Assembly: GCA_009823505.1 (NCBI GenBank)
Contig: VZQC01013731.1
Coordinates: forward strand, 257,319-321,318
From: Rhizomys pruinosus
Lineage: Eukaryota; Chordata; Mammalia; Rodentia; Spalacidae
Length of the DNA: 64,000 nt
Direction: 5' to 3'
Part shown: piece by piece, positions 32,515 through 44,671 of the stretch
How positions within the stretch are numbered: position 1 is the first letter of the stretch
How the letters are laid out: each line of letters opens with the position of its first letter
Notes under the pieces: model-generated
Seen by the model: only the letters and a program-made list of their open reading frames with translations
The model's database searches: none
Told to the model about the DNA's origin: nothing
Translations under genes and position numbers: made by a program

Positions 32515-32705
32515 ACAATTTATTTTTATCTTATGTGTTTGAGTGTTTTGCCTGTATGAAAGTGGACCACACGTATAGAGACCAGAAGAGGGCATCAGAT
32601 CCTCTGGAGTTGTGGACAGTTATTAGCCACTTTGTGGATGCTGGGAACAGAATCTGAGTCCTCTGGAAGAACAGCAAATGTTTTTCACTGATGAGTCATC
32701 TTCTC
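32515..32705 (-). mobile_element. old B3-like SINE
   Basis: Minus-strand copy with GTGTTTGAGTGTTTTGCCTG and GATCCTCTGGAGTTGTGGAC. Confidence 0.7.
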
Positions 32706-32749
32706 TTCTCCTGCCCTTTTCTTTCTTTCTTAAACATTTTTTTTACTAT

Positions 32750-33800
32750 TTTTGTAGAAGAATGAAATCAAGCCCCTACCTTTCATCTTGACAAAAGTCA
32801 ACTCTAAATGAATCGAAGACCTTAATGTGAAACCTGAAACTCTGAAAATGTTAGAAGAAAATATTGGCAGTAACCTACAAGATATAGGTGGTGTAGGAAA
32901 AGACTTTCTAAATAAGACAGCAGCTATGCAGGAAATAAGGTCAACAATCAACAAGTAGGACCTCATTAAACTAAAAAGCTTCTGTAAAGCAAAAGAAACA
33001 AAGAAGTGAAGAGAAAACCCACAAAGTAGGAGGAACTCTTCAGCAATGACACATCTGACAAAGGTTTAACATCCAGAGTATATAAATTACTCAAAAAAAT
33101 AAAAGACCAAGAAAACAAATGACCCAATTAAAAGATGAGCCAAATATCTGAACAGCAACTTCTCAAGAGAAGAAATAAAGATGGCTAAGAAACATCTTAA
33201 AAAGTGTTCAACATCATTAGTAATTAAGGAAATGCAACTTCAAACCACTTTAAGATTTCATCTTACACTGGTAAGACTGGTTCTGCAACTACCAAATGCT
33301 GAAGAGGCTGTGAGAAAAGGGGGACACACATCCACTGTTGGTGAGAATACAAACTCCTGCAACCCTATGGAAAGCAGTGTGGAGAACTCTAAAAGACTAA
33401 AAATGAACCTACTGTTTGACTCAGTCATATCATTCAGGGGTATATACCCACAAGATTCATCCTATAGCAGAGATAAATGAACAACCATGTTTATTGCAGC
33501 TCTTTTCACAAAGAAAAGAGCTGAAAACAAACCAAGTGTCCCTCAGTTGATGAGTGGATAATGAAAATGTGGTACATTTACACAATAGAGTTCTATGCAG
33601 TGGTAAAGAAAGATACATCATAAAAAAAAAAAAAAGAAAGATACATCATGAAATTTGCAGACAAATGGATGGAACTAGAAGCCGCTATGCTAAGGGAAGT
33701 AACACAGTCTCACAAAAACAAATGATGTATGGTGGCCCTCATTTGTGAATCTTAGCACCAAATCCTTATATATAAATCAGGTGGGTAATTTTTTAATAAA
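32750..33800 (+). mobile_element. old 5'-truncated L1
   Basis: Last kilobase of ORF2 plus 3' UTR ([20 protein letters not shown], then the SVENSKRLKMNLLFDS region). It is more diverged than the other L1 copies here and ends at TTTTTTAATAAAAATAGCAC. Confidence 0.85.
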
Positions 33801-33918
33801 AATAGCACCATGTTGACTGATAATACTATAGATATAGCTTGAAATTTATGTCTCTGTTTTCCACAGTCCTAAGATTTATGAGAAGGAATAAGTCTCTTCC
33901 TTAAAAGTACATTAAAAC

Positions 33919-34140
33919 GGGGGCTGGAGAGATGGCTCAGAGGTTAAGAGCACTGACTGCTCTTGCAGAGGACCCGGGTTCGATTCCCAGCCCCACATGG
34001 TGGCTAAGAACCGTCTTTAATTCCAGTTCCAGGGGAATCCGACACCCTCTTCTGACCTTTGCAGCATTGCATGACACAGGTGCACCAACCTACATGCAGA
34101 CTGTACATTCATACACACAAAAAATAATTTTAAAAAATTT
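33919..34140 (+). mobile_element. B2 SINE with 14-bp target-site duplication
   Basis: AAGTACATTAAAAC flanks it at 33905-33918 and 34141-34154. One internal base pair of the CAGCACCCACATGG motif is lost. Confidence 0.95.
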
Positions 34141-34194
34141 AAGTACATTAAAACATACATCAACTTGATATGTAATTTAGGAATGTAAAATTAT

Positions 34195-34704
34195 ATTTCT
34201 TTTTTATTGTTTTATATTTTTATACAAGATTATGTTACAAATCAAATCTAGATCCATGTCCCCCTCCCCAAAAGAGCTCATGCATTCTGCTAAACATGTT
34301 TTTCATCTTTTTCTCAGTCTTTCTCAAAATTCTCACTATATAAGTTGCCTGAGCAGAAGTTCACCGTTTCAGTCAGGTTTTTAGATTTTTTTAATTTTTT
34401 TTTTTTTTTTGGTCTTTTCAAGACAGGTTCTCCCTGTAGTCCCAGCTTAAATTTTTAAATTTTTATTTATTCTTCTATGTGTATGAATGTACTGTCTGCA
34501 TGTAGGCTTGTGCACCTGTGTGGTGCAATGCCACAGAGGTCAGAAGAGGGCGTTGGATTCCCCTGGAACTGGAGTTAAAGACGGTTCTCAGCTGACATGT
34601 GGGTGCTGGGGATCGAAACCGGGTCCTCTGCAAGAGCAGTCAGGGCTCTTAACTGCTAGGCCATCTCTCCAGCCCCTCAGTCAGTTCTTTGACACAGTCT
34701 TTTC

Positions 34705-34741
<37 letters not shown>

Positions 34742-35965
34742 CTTCTTCTTCTTCTTCTTCTTCTTCTTCTTCTTCTTCTTCTTCTTCTTCTTTCCAATAT
34801 GCACCACTCCCATCTACTTGGACAAAAGCTCAAGGAGCCCTGCACAAGAAATAGTTACTACTAGGTAATTGGTGCTAGCATCCACAGATGAGGGATATCA
34901 TTCATCGTTTGTTTTCCTGAGACTATGTTACTTCACTTAACATAATATCATCCAGTTCCATCCATTTACCTGCAAAGTTCATGATGTCATCTGTCTTTAC
35001 TGCTGCATAGAACTCCATTGTGTAGATGTACTACATTTTCTCTATCCACTCATCAGTTGAGGGGCACTTGGATTGGTTCCAGCTCCTTGTTATCATGAAG
35101 AGAGCTGCAATAAACATGGCTGTGCATGTATCTCTGTGGTATGATGAGTCTTGTGGGTATATACCCAAGAGTAATATGGCTGGGTCAGGTGGCAAGTTCA
35201 TTCCAAGTCTTCCAAGGGTTCTCCACACTGCTTTCCATAGTGGCTGTACAAGTTTACATTACCACCAGCAGTGAAAAAATGTTTCCCTCTCCCCACAACC
35301 TCTCCAGCACTTGGTATCATTTGTTTTCTTGATCCTAGCCAGTCTTATTGGAGTAAGATGATATCTTACAGTGGTTTCCATTTGCATTTCCTTAATTATT
35401 AGTGATGTTGAACACTTCTTAATATGTTTCTCAGTCATCTCTAATTCCTCACTTGTGAAGTCTCTGTTAAGCTATTTGCTCCATCTATTGATTGGGTCAT
35501 TTGTTTTCTTTCTTCTTTGTTTTTTGAGTAGTTTATATATTCTGGAAATCAATGCTTTTTCAGATGTATCTGTGGTGAAGGTTTCCTCCCACTCTGTGGG
35601 TTTTCTCTTCACTTCCTTGATTGTTTCTTTTAATGTACAGAAGCTATTGAGTTTAATGAGTTCCCATTTGTCAGTTGTCGGCCTTAATTCTTGCGCTGCT
35701 GCTATCTGACTTAGGAAGTCTTTTCCTAGGCCTATGTCTTGTAATCTGCTGCTATCTTTGTCTTCTATTGCCTTCAGAGTTTGGGGTTTCACGTTGAGGT
35801 CTTTAATCCATGTGGAGTTGACTTTAGTACAGGGCAAGAGGTAGGGGTTTAATTTCATTCTTCTACAAGTGGTGATCCAGTTTTGCCAACACCACTTGCT
35901 GAAGATGCTGTCTTTCCTCCATTGTGTCTTCTTGGCCCCCTTGTCAAATATGAGGTGGCTGAAAT
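34195..35965 (-). mobile_element. 5'-truncated L1 with nested B2 and expanded microsatellite
   Basis: Antisense L1 3' UTR and end of ORF2 (WEETFTTDTSEKALISRIYK; HLIFDKGAKKTQWRKDSIF). A minus-strand B2 at about 34,440-34,675 splits the 3' UTR, with TCAGTCAG on both sides. The L1 TTG run at 34,706 has grown and passed into about 18 TTC units (to 34,790). Confidence 0.9.
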
Positions 35966-36215
35966 TTGCGGGGGTAGGATTCCTGTTTAGCTTGCGCCCC
36001 GGTACCTGTGCTTCAAATGATCTTGAGAAATCCCTGATCTCAAGGCTCACAGTGGCAACAGGGCCACCTTTCATACCAGCTAGGAGGACAACTCCGCCCC
36101 CACAGCCACACAAGCCAATCAAGCCAAAGACGATTGAATCAAACCAAACAATCCACGTGGCTGAAGCACCCAGCTCCTACCTATGCTTCAGGTGGTCTTG
36201 GGAAATCCCTGATCT
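35966..36215. repeat. unassigned unit with an internal direct repeat
   Basis: Two related blocks of about 45 bp: CTTCAAATGATCTTGAGAAA, CCCTGATCTC near 36,010 and CTTCAGGTGGTCTTGGGAAA, CCCTGATCTC near 36,186. The sequence between joins an antisense L1 on the left to a sense L1 3' end on the right. Possibly an LTR fragment. Confidence 0.4.
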
Positions 36216-36577
36216 CTATATTTCTTTTTACCTGCATACAACTTTATTGTTAAAATGTTAATCCCTAAATGTGTTTTGGAATTAACCTATAGTTTATTTT
36301 CAGCCTTGTCATTTTGGTATATGGCTGGAGTGTATATGCATATTTTGGAGTAGTAATATAAAAATAAAGGGAACAACAACGACAACAAACTTGTTCAGAG
36401 AACTGACCAAAACAATAAACTTCTGTGTCAATAATGTTAAAAAAGACTGAGAACAGGATGCAAGACAGGACTTAGCATGTATGGCAGAATGCATGAGTTC
36501 TGGTAGCAGTGGGACATGGATTTGATTAAGAAATGTATGGAATGCACAAAAGTTCAATAAAAAATTAAGAATTTTTT
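36216..36577 (+). mobile_element. L1 3' UTR end
   Basis: Matches the L1 3' UTR at 57,830-58,314 and 59,522-59,550, ending TTCAATAAAAAATTAAGAA. It serves as the uninterrupted reference for the insertion at 58,315. Confidence 0.85.
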
Positions 36578-36945
36578 AAAAATTATTTTTATGTATATGA
36601 GTGCATTTGTATAAATGTACCATGTTGTGCAATGCTGGTAGAAGTCAAAAGAGGATATCAAGTCCCCTGGAGTTGGAGTTTATGATGATTGTTAGCTGCC
36701 ATTTGGGTGCTGGGAATCAAACCTGGGTCCTCTGCAAGAGCAGCCAGTGCTCTTAACTGCTGAGCCATCTCTCCAGCCCCACACCTCCTATACCTCCCAC
36801 CCCCCTTTTTAAGCCAAGGTCTCACTCTGCAGCTCTCCCTGACCAGAACTTGCTTTGTAGACCAGATGGCTTCAAACTCACAAGATCCACCTGCCTCTGC
36901 CTCCTCTCTGCTGGGATTAAAGTCTGGCACCACCACACTGACTTA
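36578..36945 (-). mobile_element. B3-like SINE then B1
   Basis: 36,578-36,780 is a diverged B2/B3 ending GAGCCATCTCTCCAGCCCC. 36,800-36,945 is a minus-strand B1 (CAAGGTCTCACTCTGCAGCT). Confidence 0.8.
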
Positions 36946-37059
36946 GAACTTGAAATGAGGAAAACTGAGTTAGAAAAAGACTAGAGTTGAGTGCTAATGA
37001 CCTGTCTCATTTGGTAATGCTCTTGCATCATAAACATGTGGACTTGTTGAAAGCAAAGG

Positions 37060-37310
37060 CAGGCATGGTGATACACACATTCCCAGCAACAATGAGAAGG
37101 GATGCAGGAATAGGTTGATCCCTAGGACTTGCCTTCCAGCTAGTCTAGCCTACTTTGCAAAGTTCCAGGCCAATAAAAGACCCTGTCTCAAGCAGAGAAT
37201 GAAAGGGACCTGAAGACTGACATTGAAGTTGTCCTTTGACCTCCAGACTCCCTCATGCATTTGCACACATACACAAAAATGCATGAATGCACCTACACCC
37301 ATCCTCATAG
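37060..37310 (+). mobile_element. B4-like (ID/B1-related) SINE remnants
   Basis: Sequences such as GCAGGCATGGTGATACACAC and AAAGACCCTGTCTCAAGCAG resemble B1 ends, followed by a B3-like CTTTGACCTCCAGACTCCCT. Old and fragmented. Confidence 0.5.
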
Positions 37311-37536
37311 AACACCAAGAAGTTGAAGATTTTCCACATGTGATTGAAGAAAAAGTTAATATATACCTCTCTCACCATATTTCACAGCAACCTGTAGTAC
37401 TCTGCCTTTGAACTGGGTAGCCTGCAGCTCTGAGGACAGATACAGGTCTGATTTTGTTTCTCTACTTCCCAGATTGTGAGTTATAAGCCAGCCTGTGATA
37501 CATAGTTCCATGTCAACCTAAGTTACAATGTGAGAC

Positions 37537-37790
37537 TATGCCAGGAGGAGGAGAAGGCAAGGAAATGGGGGTGGGAGTTGGGGGAGGGAGGAGAGAAAGA
37601 GAAGGAGTAAAAGGAGGGGAAGGAGGAAGAGAGGGAGGAGGAAGTAGAGGAAGAGGAAGAAGAGGGGGAAGAGCAGGAAGAGGAGGAGGAAGAAAAGGAA
37701 GAGGCAGAGAAAGAGCAGGAGAAGAGGAAGAGGAGGTTGAGGAGGAAGAGGAGGTTGAGGAGGAAGAGGAGGAGAAGGTAGCATAGGTGG
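37537..37790. repeat. 250-bp polypurine (GA/GGA) tract
   Basis: The plus strand is almost pure A and G, with short mirror-symmetric sub-blocks such as GGAGGAAGAGGAGG. A (TCC)-rich relative on the other strand runs 39,210-39,300. Long open frames across it on both strands are low-complexity artefacts. Confidence 0.97.
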
Positions 37791-38280
37791 GAAAATGCAG
37801 TGGATGTGGGATTCAGCTTTCTAAATCTGAATGTGTTCCCAGAATGGGGAAGCGTTACTGTTGCTCTGGTTAGTAACTGCTAAAATCTAGAGTTTCTGCA
37901 CCTCACTCAACCATAGGAAAGTGACAGAAGACTGTAGAGGTTTCGCAATGTGTCACTGGAAATTGCTGATGGAAAACAGGGGAGGGGATCATGGCAGGTG
38001 TTTTCAAGATTTGTTGTATGACAGATCAGGTAAATTTCAGTGCCTGTGGAAAGCAGGACTTGATTGCAGAGTGTGTACCAGACACAAGCTGAAAAAAAGC
38101 ACCACAGAACAGTAAGTGTCCTTGGAAAAGTGGACATTCCATGGTTTGGCAGTGCTAGGTGTTTGAAAGTACCTCTTATGGTGGTGTTAGATAATATATT
38201 GGAAAAACTTGGCTTGGAACGAAGGCTTTCTACTAAACTCTACATTGTTCAGAATTATAAAAACTTTACTTTTAAGCTCA
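37791..38280. other. unassigned sequence
   Basis: Apparently unique DNA with short frames only. Confidence 0.35.
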
Positions 38281-38282
38281 GA

Positions 38283-39015
38283 AAAATGGCTCAACAGGTA
38301 AAGGTGCCTGTCACCAAGTATAATGACTTGAGTTTGATACCCAGAGCCCACATGGTAGAAGGAAGGAACCATCTCCAGCAAATTGGCCTCTGAGCTCCAC
38401 AGGTGTGCTGTGCTCTGATTACATATAGGAAATAAAATCTAATAAAAAATTAAAACCTTCACTTTCAGATGTGACACTGACCTTTGGTGCAGGTTGAGCT
38501 GTATCTGACAGTCAGCTGAGTTAGTGTGTGTGTGACTGTGATTCTCTAACAATTCTGTAACTTGGACCTCACCCTCCTACCAGTCCTCCCCACTGATTTT
38601 CTAGTGAGTGGTTAAGTGTGTTTACCAGTCATGTCACAAGGTGGCAGCACTGTATCACTGGTGTTCCTAAGAATCATTTAGATGAGCCCAAAAAAAGAAT
38701 TTGGGAGATGCAGATAGAGGAGAGGGTCTAAATATGATAAAAACATATTGTTGAAATTTGAAGAAAAATCAATAAAGACTATTTTTTATAAAAGGGACAC
38801 AAAGATGGCTGGAAACATGGCTCAGTGGCTCAGAGTTCTTGCTATTCTTTCAGAGAACCTGGGTTTAGGTTCTCACATGATGGCTGTCAATAACTCCAGT
38901 TCCAGGGGACCCAACATCATCTTCTGGATTCTTCAGGCATTTCACACATGTGCTGTACTTACACACACACAAAGCACTCATCCACATTAAATAAAAATAA
39001 AATATTTAAAAAGAA
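38283..39015 (+). mobile_element. two B3-like SINEs
   Basis: 38,283-38,460 (GGCTCAACAGGTAAAGGTGC, tail AAATAAAATCTAATAAAAAA) and 38,805-39,015 (ATGGCTCAGTGGCTCAGAGT, tail AATAAAAATAAAATATTTAA). Unassigned sequence lies between them. Confidence 0.7.
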
Positions 39016-39300
39016 AAGGGGATAAAGGAGATGGTTAGGTCAAGTCCTTCCTTATCCTCACAGACTGGAGGTAAGTGTGAAACACATTTAGAATTGGAAG
39101 ACAATTTAGAGAAGTGCTTGTCAAATTTCAACATGGTTAAAGACCACCCAAGATTATTGTTTGAATATAGACTCTGATTCTTCTGGTGGTGAGGCCTGAG
39201 TGCTTCTTTTCCCTCCCTCTTGCCCTCCTCTTTCCTTTCCTTCTTTCTCCTTCCTCCTCCTCCTCCTTTTTTCCTCCCTCCTGTCTTCCTTCCCAGACTC

Positions 39301-40195
39301 TCTGTTTTCAATTTGCAGGTCTGGCCTTCCTGTTTTTTGCCTAGGCTGCTCCTGAATACTCCTCAGCCCCCTGCTAAGATTTCGGCAACACGTTGCTGCT
39401 GCTGGTTGGTAGGTCACATTTTGTGTAACAAGGCTTAAAATGAATTCTCATTGCATCTGATCGGATATATGGATAGAGTAATAATGAAGTCCAGAGGGAG
39501 ACTCTAACTTGCCTGATGTAGCCATGATTTTAGCACATTACTTTTGCTTTCCAATCCAGGGCTTCTTTGTCTGGTCTGCCTTCCCCGGTATCTTTTCACC
39601 TCCTCTGTGGTTTTCAGTAGCATCTGTTGTTTAGGAACTCAGAACTCTTATTTTCATCATCCCCCATTGTCTTTGCTTGAGGTGTCATTCTGATGGTCCA
39701 TTTACCCAAACTGTCAATGGTCCTTTTGTGATTGCAGATTTGATTCCAATATCTCTACCTAGTTTCCATGGCCTTCCAACATATGGTTCCACTTAGAAAG
39801 CTAACCCTGCTTCTGGTTTTTTAAACTTATCTTTCTGTGGTAGTGATCCTTTCTCCTTCTCATTTACTAAATGGTGCTCAGTCTTCCTTAGGTGTGGTGA
39901 CAATGACATGAGTCCTAAATTTAGGCATTCATAGTTTCTAATTCTGGATGCACCACCAACCTCGGCAAATCACTTCAGCTTTATGAGGATCAACATCCTC
40001 TTCTGAAAAAAACCCCATGTGGAAGTTAAGCTGTACATGAAATAACATGCAGCCAGGTTCATTCTTGAGAAAGCCTTCTATATTGGCATCTATGAAGGAG
40101 ATCAACACATGGTTCCCTCTGCTTTTGCTTCTCCTGTGTCTGTATCCCTAAGTCTTGCTATTCAAAGGCCTAACCTGAATCCTAACTTTTCTGTT
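39301..40195. other. unassigned sequence
   Basis: No gene or repeat recognised. Confidence 0.35.
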
Positions 40196-40198
40196 TCT

Positions 40199-41000
40199 TT
40201 TTTTTTTAGAGCAATGGCAGGAATCTATTTTATTTAAACCAGGATGTGTTATTTGAGCTAACAATACAGATGCAGACCAATGTGAACATTTTATCTTAGT
40301 AACAAGATTAATAATTTATACTTGTGGTATACTGTATAGTTGACTGACAGACAACACAATGCATTGACAGGAAACACTGCATTCTAACTTTTCTAGGCAA
40401 AGAGTTCCTTAGTTTCAAACAAGCATAATCATTCATTGATTTAATTCATCAATTCAAGTTATTCATTACCACTAGTCCAAGGTAGACCAGCTCACAAGTG
40501 GGCAGCAGGGCTCTTATTACATAGCTCTTAGGATAACCGTGACTATTCTTTGACTCAATAGTCACGTGGTATCGTACATATACAAGTTGTGCAACACTAT
40601 TCAGTGAAGTGTCTTGCCTTCCTTCATGATTTCTTCAATCATTTTTCAGTAGACAAATGATTTTCTAAAAAAGTCTGAATCTTTTAAGTACTGCTCATCT
40701 CCTGGTAAAAGATGGAGCAAGCCATCAACAGTTAAATATATGATGGGCAGCCATTTCTCAGCCCCTTCTAATCCAAGATCCAAATAGAATAGAGGCAGTT
40801 TCCAAATCTGACTTCATAGAATTGTGGCAGTACCAACCTCTGATGGAGATGACCACTTGTAGTTCACCACCTCTGCCAGGTCTGGATCCACTGGCGGCAG
40901 TTCGCAAGGCAGCACAGTAGGAAGGCGGTGTCAAACCTGTGCCTGGTGTGCCTGAACTGCATGAGCCATCCGGCTTAGTCATGCAGTGCCCAGATGTCAG
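40199..41000 (-). pseudogene. processed pseudogene, source gene not recognised
   Basis: The plus-strand T run at 40,199-40,208 is an A-tail on the minus strand, with AATAAA about 20 bases upstream, so a polyadenylated RNA was copied here. The minus strand from about 40,980 shows protein-like but frame-broken stretches: VDPDLAEVVNYKWSSPSEVG, GLEGAEKWLPIIYLTVDGLL and LPGDEQYLKDSDFFRKSF. The rest, 40,210-40,600, looks like 3' UTR. I cannot name the parent. Confidence 0.65.
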
Positions 41001-41384
41001 GTGTGCAGTCCTGACTTTTTCATGAAACCTTTCTCAGCTGTTCCTGATGCGTTTGACTCCACTCTTTTGTCTCATTTCACCCATGTGTTAGCATTTAATT
41101 TGTGCCAGCCCTCTCAGTGAAATCCTATAGAGATGGTTGAAGGATATTAGCTGTGTGTTATTTGAAGGATAATTCTCTTTAATACTTTGTGAGTGCTAGA
41201 AAGTTATTGCCTACAGTTGCTCCTTCTGTAGTAACAGTGTCAAACATGTGAACACCTTAGGGCTAGCTCTCATCAGGTCCTTCCTCCCAGATTTTGGTGC
41301 CTGTCCTTGTATGTTATTAGATGTTCCCTCTATGGGAGGGATTGATGAAAATTTAAAAATGATTGCTATCATCTTAAATTCTAT

Positions 41385-41536
41385 ATATGTGCACGTGACT
41401 GCAGGTGCCTAAGGACACCAGAGGCATTGGACCCCCTGGAGCTGGAGTTACAGGCAATTATAAGGTGCTTAATTTGGGTGCTGGGAATTGAACGTGTATG
41501 CTGTGCAAGAATAGTGTGTGCTCTTAACCACAGAGC
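41385..41536 (-). mobile_element. old B3-like SINE
   Basis: Minus-strand copy with TTGGACCCCCTGGAGCTGGA and GTGCTCTTAACCACAGAGCC. It directly abuts the 3' end of the ALDOA pseudogene. Confidence 0.7.
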
Positions 41537-41539
41537 CCC

Positions 41540-42850
41540 TTCCCTCACTTAAATACTTATTTTCTCAGTAGGCTGGAAAGGGTGACAGGGTTAGCATTCA
41601 AAGACAACACCATACAAAGTCACAAGAATGGTCAGAGTGATGGGAAAGAGCCTGGAGGCTCCCCTCTTCAAGAGCAAGTGAGTGTCAGGGACCTGGAGTG
41701 TTGATGGGGCAGTCTGAGACAACCTTAGCTTAGTAGGCATAGAGATGAAGCAGTACTCACTGGCTGAGGCCCCATTCTGACCACTTGGGGTGTACTTTCC
41801 CTGACAGGCAAGGCTGTTGACCAGGGCTCACTTGGTGTATTTCTTTTGGACAGCCTTCAAGTTCTCTTTCTTCTTATATGGCCATAGGAGAAAGTCAAAG
41901 CTCATGGCTTCAAGAGCAGAGGGCTCTTGAAGGCATTGTGAATGAAGGATGCTTCTTCCTCACTCTGCCCTCCAGAAAAGAAAGTGACCCCAGTGACAGC
42001 AGGGGGCACTGTACAACACAGTGCTGTGACAGTTGTCATGGCAATCTCTTCATTGGAAAATTTCTGGGTGCAAGCACAGGCTGGAGTGACCCTGTTGGCC
42101 TTCAGCAAGATGCCTTCCAAGTGGATGTTGGGGTCATCCAGAGCCTTGTAGACAGCAGCCACCACCTTCTCAGTTGCACTTTAAATCATGATCCCCATCA
42201 GTGAGGATTTGGGGCTCCTCAATGTGTACAAGGCCATTCTGCTGGCAGATGCTGGCAGGACAGGTCAGAACATTGGCATTTCCCATGATGACAAGGCTGA
42301 AGATGTATATTCTCAAATTTTCACAAAATACTGCTTGGCAAAGTTGGCTCCATCCTCCTTGTACTGGGAACACTGCTCAGAGAGCCCATCCAGCCCTCAA
42401 GTGGTGGTCTTACCTTTGGTTCCCACCAGGGGCATCACACCCTTGTCTACTCTGATACCCATAACACCATTCTTGGATCTGAAATTTGGGGACATTATCA
42501 TCTGCCTTCTGGTTTAGTATCTCATGGAAGTACCTCACCCCACTCCCAACCATGGAGGGATTCACATGATCATCAGTGGTCAGCAGCAACTGGTGGTAGA
42601 AGCATTGCTTCTCCTCCATGTTTTTGGTGCCAGTGTACTGCAGCTGCTTTGCAGTGCTTCCAGTGGACTCATCTGCAGCCAGAATGCCCTTGGCTGGAGC
42701 CACAATGCTCCAACGAGTAATCTCAAACAAATCTTTCTTGTGCTCTGGGGTCAGTGACGGATATGGGTAGGACATGTTCCCAGTGGCAGCAAGTTCCTGG
42801 CACAGGACACAGGACAGGGAGAGGCTGTGGGGTGGGCTTGTAAGGTGTGG
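41540..42850 (-). pseudogene. Aldoa: ALDOA (fructose-bisphosphate aldolase A) processed pseudogene
   Basis: Aldolase A splits fructose-1,6-bisphosphate in glycolysis. Minus strand from ATG at 42,775: [59 protein letters not shown], later [11 protein letters not shown] and [15 protein letters not shown], ending near TAA at 41,730. There are no introns. The coding part is about 1,046 bp against about 1,095 for a 364-residue enzyme, with several frameshifts. The C-terminal SNHAY is damaged. The 3' UTR (CACTTGCTCTTGAAGAGG and on to a damaged AATAA signal near 41,550) and a 5' UTR stub also match the mRNA. I see no A-tail. Confidence 0.95.
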
Positions 42851-42879
42851 TGAGAAGGCAAGAGGATTAAGCAGTAAAA

Positions 42880-44560
42880 GAAACAATGCTCACCAGAACT
42901 CAGTTCTATCCCAGGTGAATGTGTATCAGGAGATGTTCACATTTTCTTATTTCCTGAAGTTTTTACATAGTCCTTAACTTCTTGTGTCAGAAGAGACTAA
43001 GGGAAAACATCCACTGGTGAGCACAGGGTTGGTTAAGGGAGGTCAGGTGCATTGTGAATTCTTTGCATTGTTCATTCAACCCTACCCATAAGTGTGCTCC
43101 TAAGTATTTGAAGTTGGGGATTTGTAAGAAGAGTCATACTTCTGTGCTTGTCAGTGGCAATTATGAGTAACTGTGTGGTGTTTGTGCTTTTACTGTAGTA
43201 AAGGTTTCTCTGTGGTTTGGACAGAAAATAGACCAGAATGCTGGGCTTATTTAGAGGCCTGCCTTCTCTTTTTATTGGATGGCTGTTTGTTGACTCACCA
43301 TTTTCCTAATTAAGAGAGTTTGGGCCTATTTTTCTACCATGGGTCCACAACAAAATCTAGATGTTTACCTTTGCTCAACTAGATTTTTTTTTTCAAAGAG
43401 AATCTCACAGAATATCTTCCTTGCTGATTTTGAGGATTCCGACTTCCAGGTTTCAAGTTGTAGATATTGGTTAGAATCCAGGGCATTTAACACTTTCCAT
43501 TCCCTGTGATTAACTCAATGGGAATCCGATTTGTTTAGTCTGTGCTATTCCCAGGCATGATAATTTAAGAACACTTCCAAGGGCCTGGCAAGATGTCTCA
43601 TTGGGTGAAGGCATTTGCCATCAAGTCTGATGACATGAGTTTGATCCCCAGGATATGCATGATAGTAGAGAATCTAACCCCCACAGCATTTGTCTAAGGA
43701 TTCCATATATTTTCTGTGCCATGAACCCCAATTTAGTAAACAAAATCTCATAAAAATGTTTCCAAGTAAAATGTTCACTTTGCAGTGGAGGAATGTTAGC
43801 CGAGTGCTCCAAGGTAACATGAGCAATAGTGAGAGGAGTACTGAGAAGTACTAATATGCTGGGCCTCCTAATATATTATGCTGAAAAGGCACAACATCCC
43901 TTCTGAGGTGTTCTGCTCATAGTGCAGATCTTGACTTTAATCCTAAAGAAATATTAGATAAGCTAAAATTGGGGGTTACTCTAAAACACATGCTAATATT
44001 CTTAAAAAATATTAAAGCCAAGAAGATATGATTGTCTCATCTATACTTTTAGCCCTTGAGAGCCTGAAGTGGGGGGCTCACAAATTCCAGGCTTGCTTGG
44101 GCTACATATCGAGACAGTCTCGAGCAAAACCAACAACAAAAGCAAAATGTTAACCTGGGCATTGTAGCACATGTTTGTGATTCAGCTACTTGAGACATGG
44201 AGGTGAGAGTATCAGGATTTCAAGGCCAGCTTTGACTGTGTAGAAAATTCTAAAATAGCATTGCCTAAATGAAGCCCAATCTAAAAGAAACCCAAAAAAC
44301 AAAACAAACAAAATGCCACACCCAACCAAACCAGAAACCATGTAACACCTCCATCCATGTTAGCTGAGTAAATTCTATGTGGAACCTTAACTAAATAGTG
44401 AGTTCCAGGCCAGCATGGCAACAAAATGAGAAGCTATCTCAAAAACAAGCAACCCTATCTGCCCCCCCCAACTGCCAACAACAATAGCGTTTTTTTAAAA
44501 AACAGAATGTTAAGGTTATGAAGATAAAATTTTGAAGAACTGTCCCAGATTAAAGAAGAC
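42880..44560. other. mostly unassigned, with weak SINE remnants
   Basis: A B3-like fragment lies at about 43,580-43,690 and B1/B4-like pieces at 44,060-44,270 (GCATTGTAGCACATGTTTGT). The rest shows nothing I recognise. Confidence 0.4.
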
Positions 44561-44671
44561 TAAGAGGGGTGTCAGAACCTAGCTCAGTGGAAATTTGCCC
44601 AGAATGTTTCAGGCCTCAGGTTGAAATGCCAGGACTCTAAAAGACAAAATCCTAAAAACAAGTGGGTGTCT

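Noticed and set aside
37536..37786. Long open frames on both strands (leucine/proline-rich or glycine/glutamate-rich)
   Set aside because: They are translations of the polypurine tract with no start context or domain.
42201..42517. Plus-strand frames over the aldolase region
   Set aside because: They are antisense to the ALDOA pseudogene and show no independent motif.
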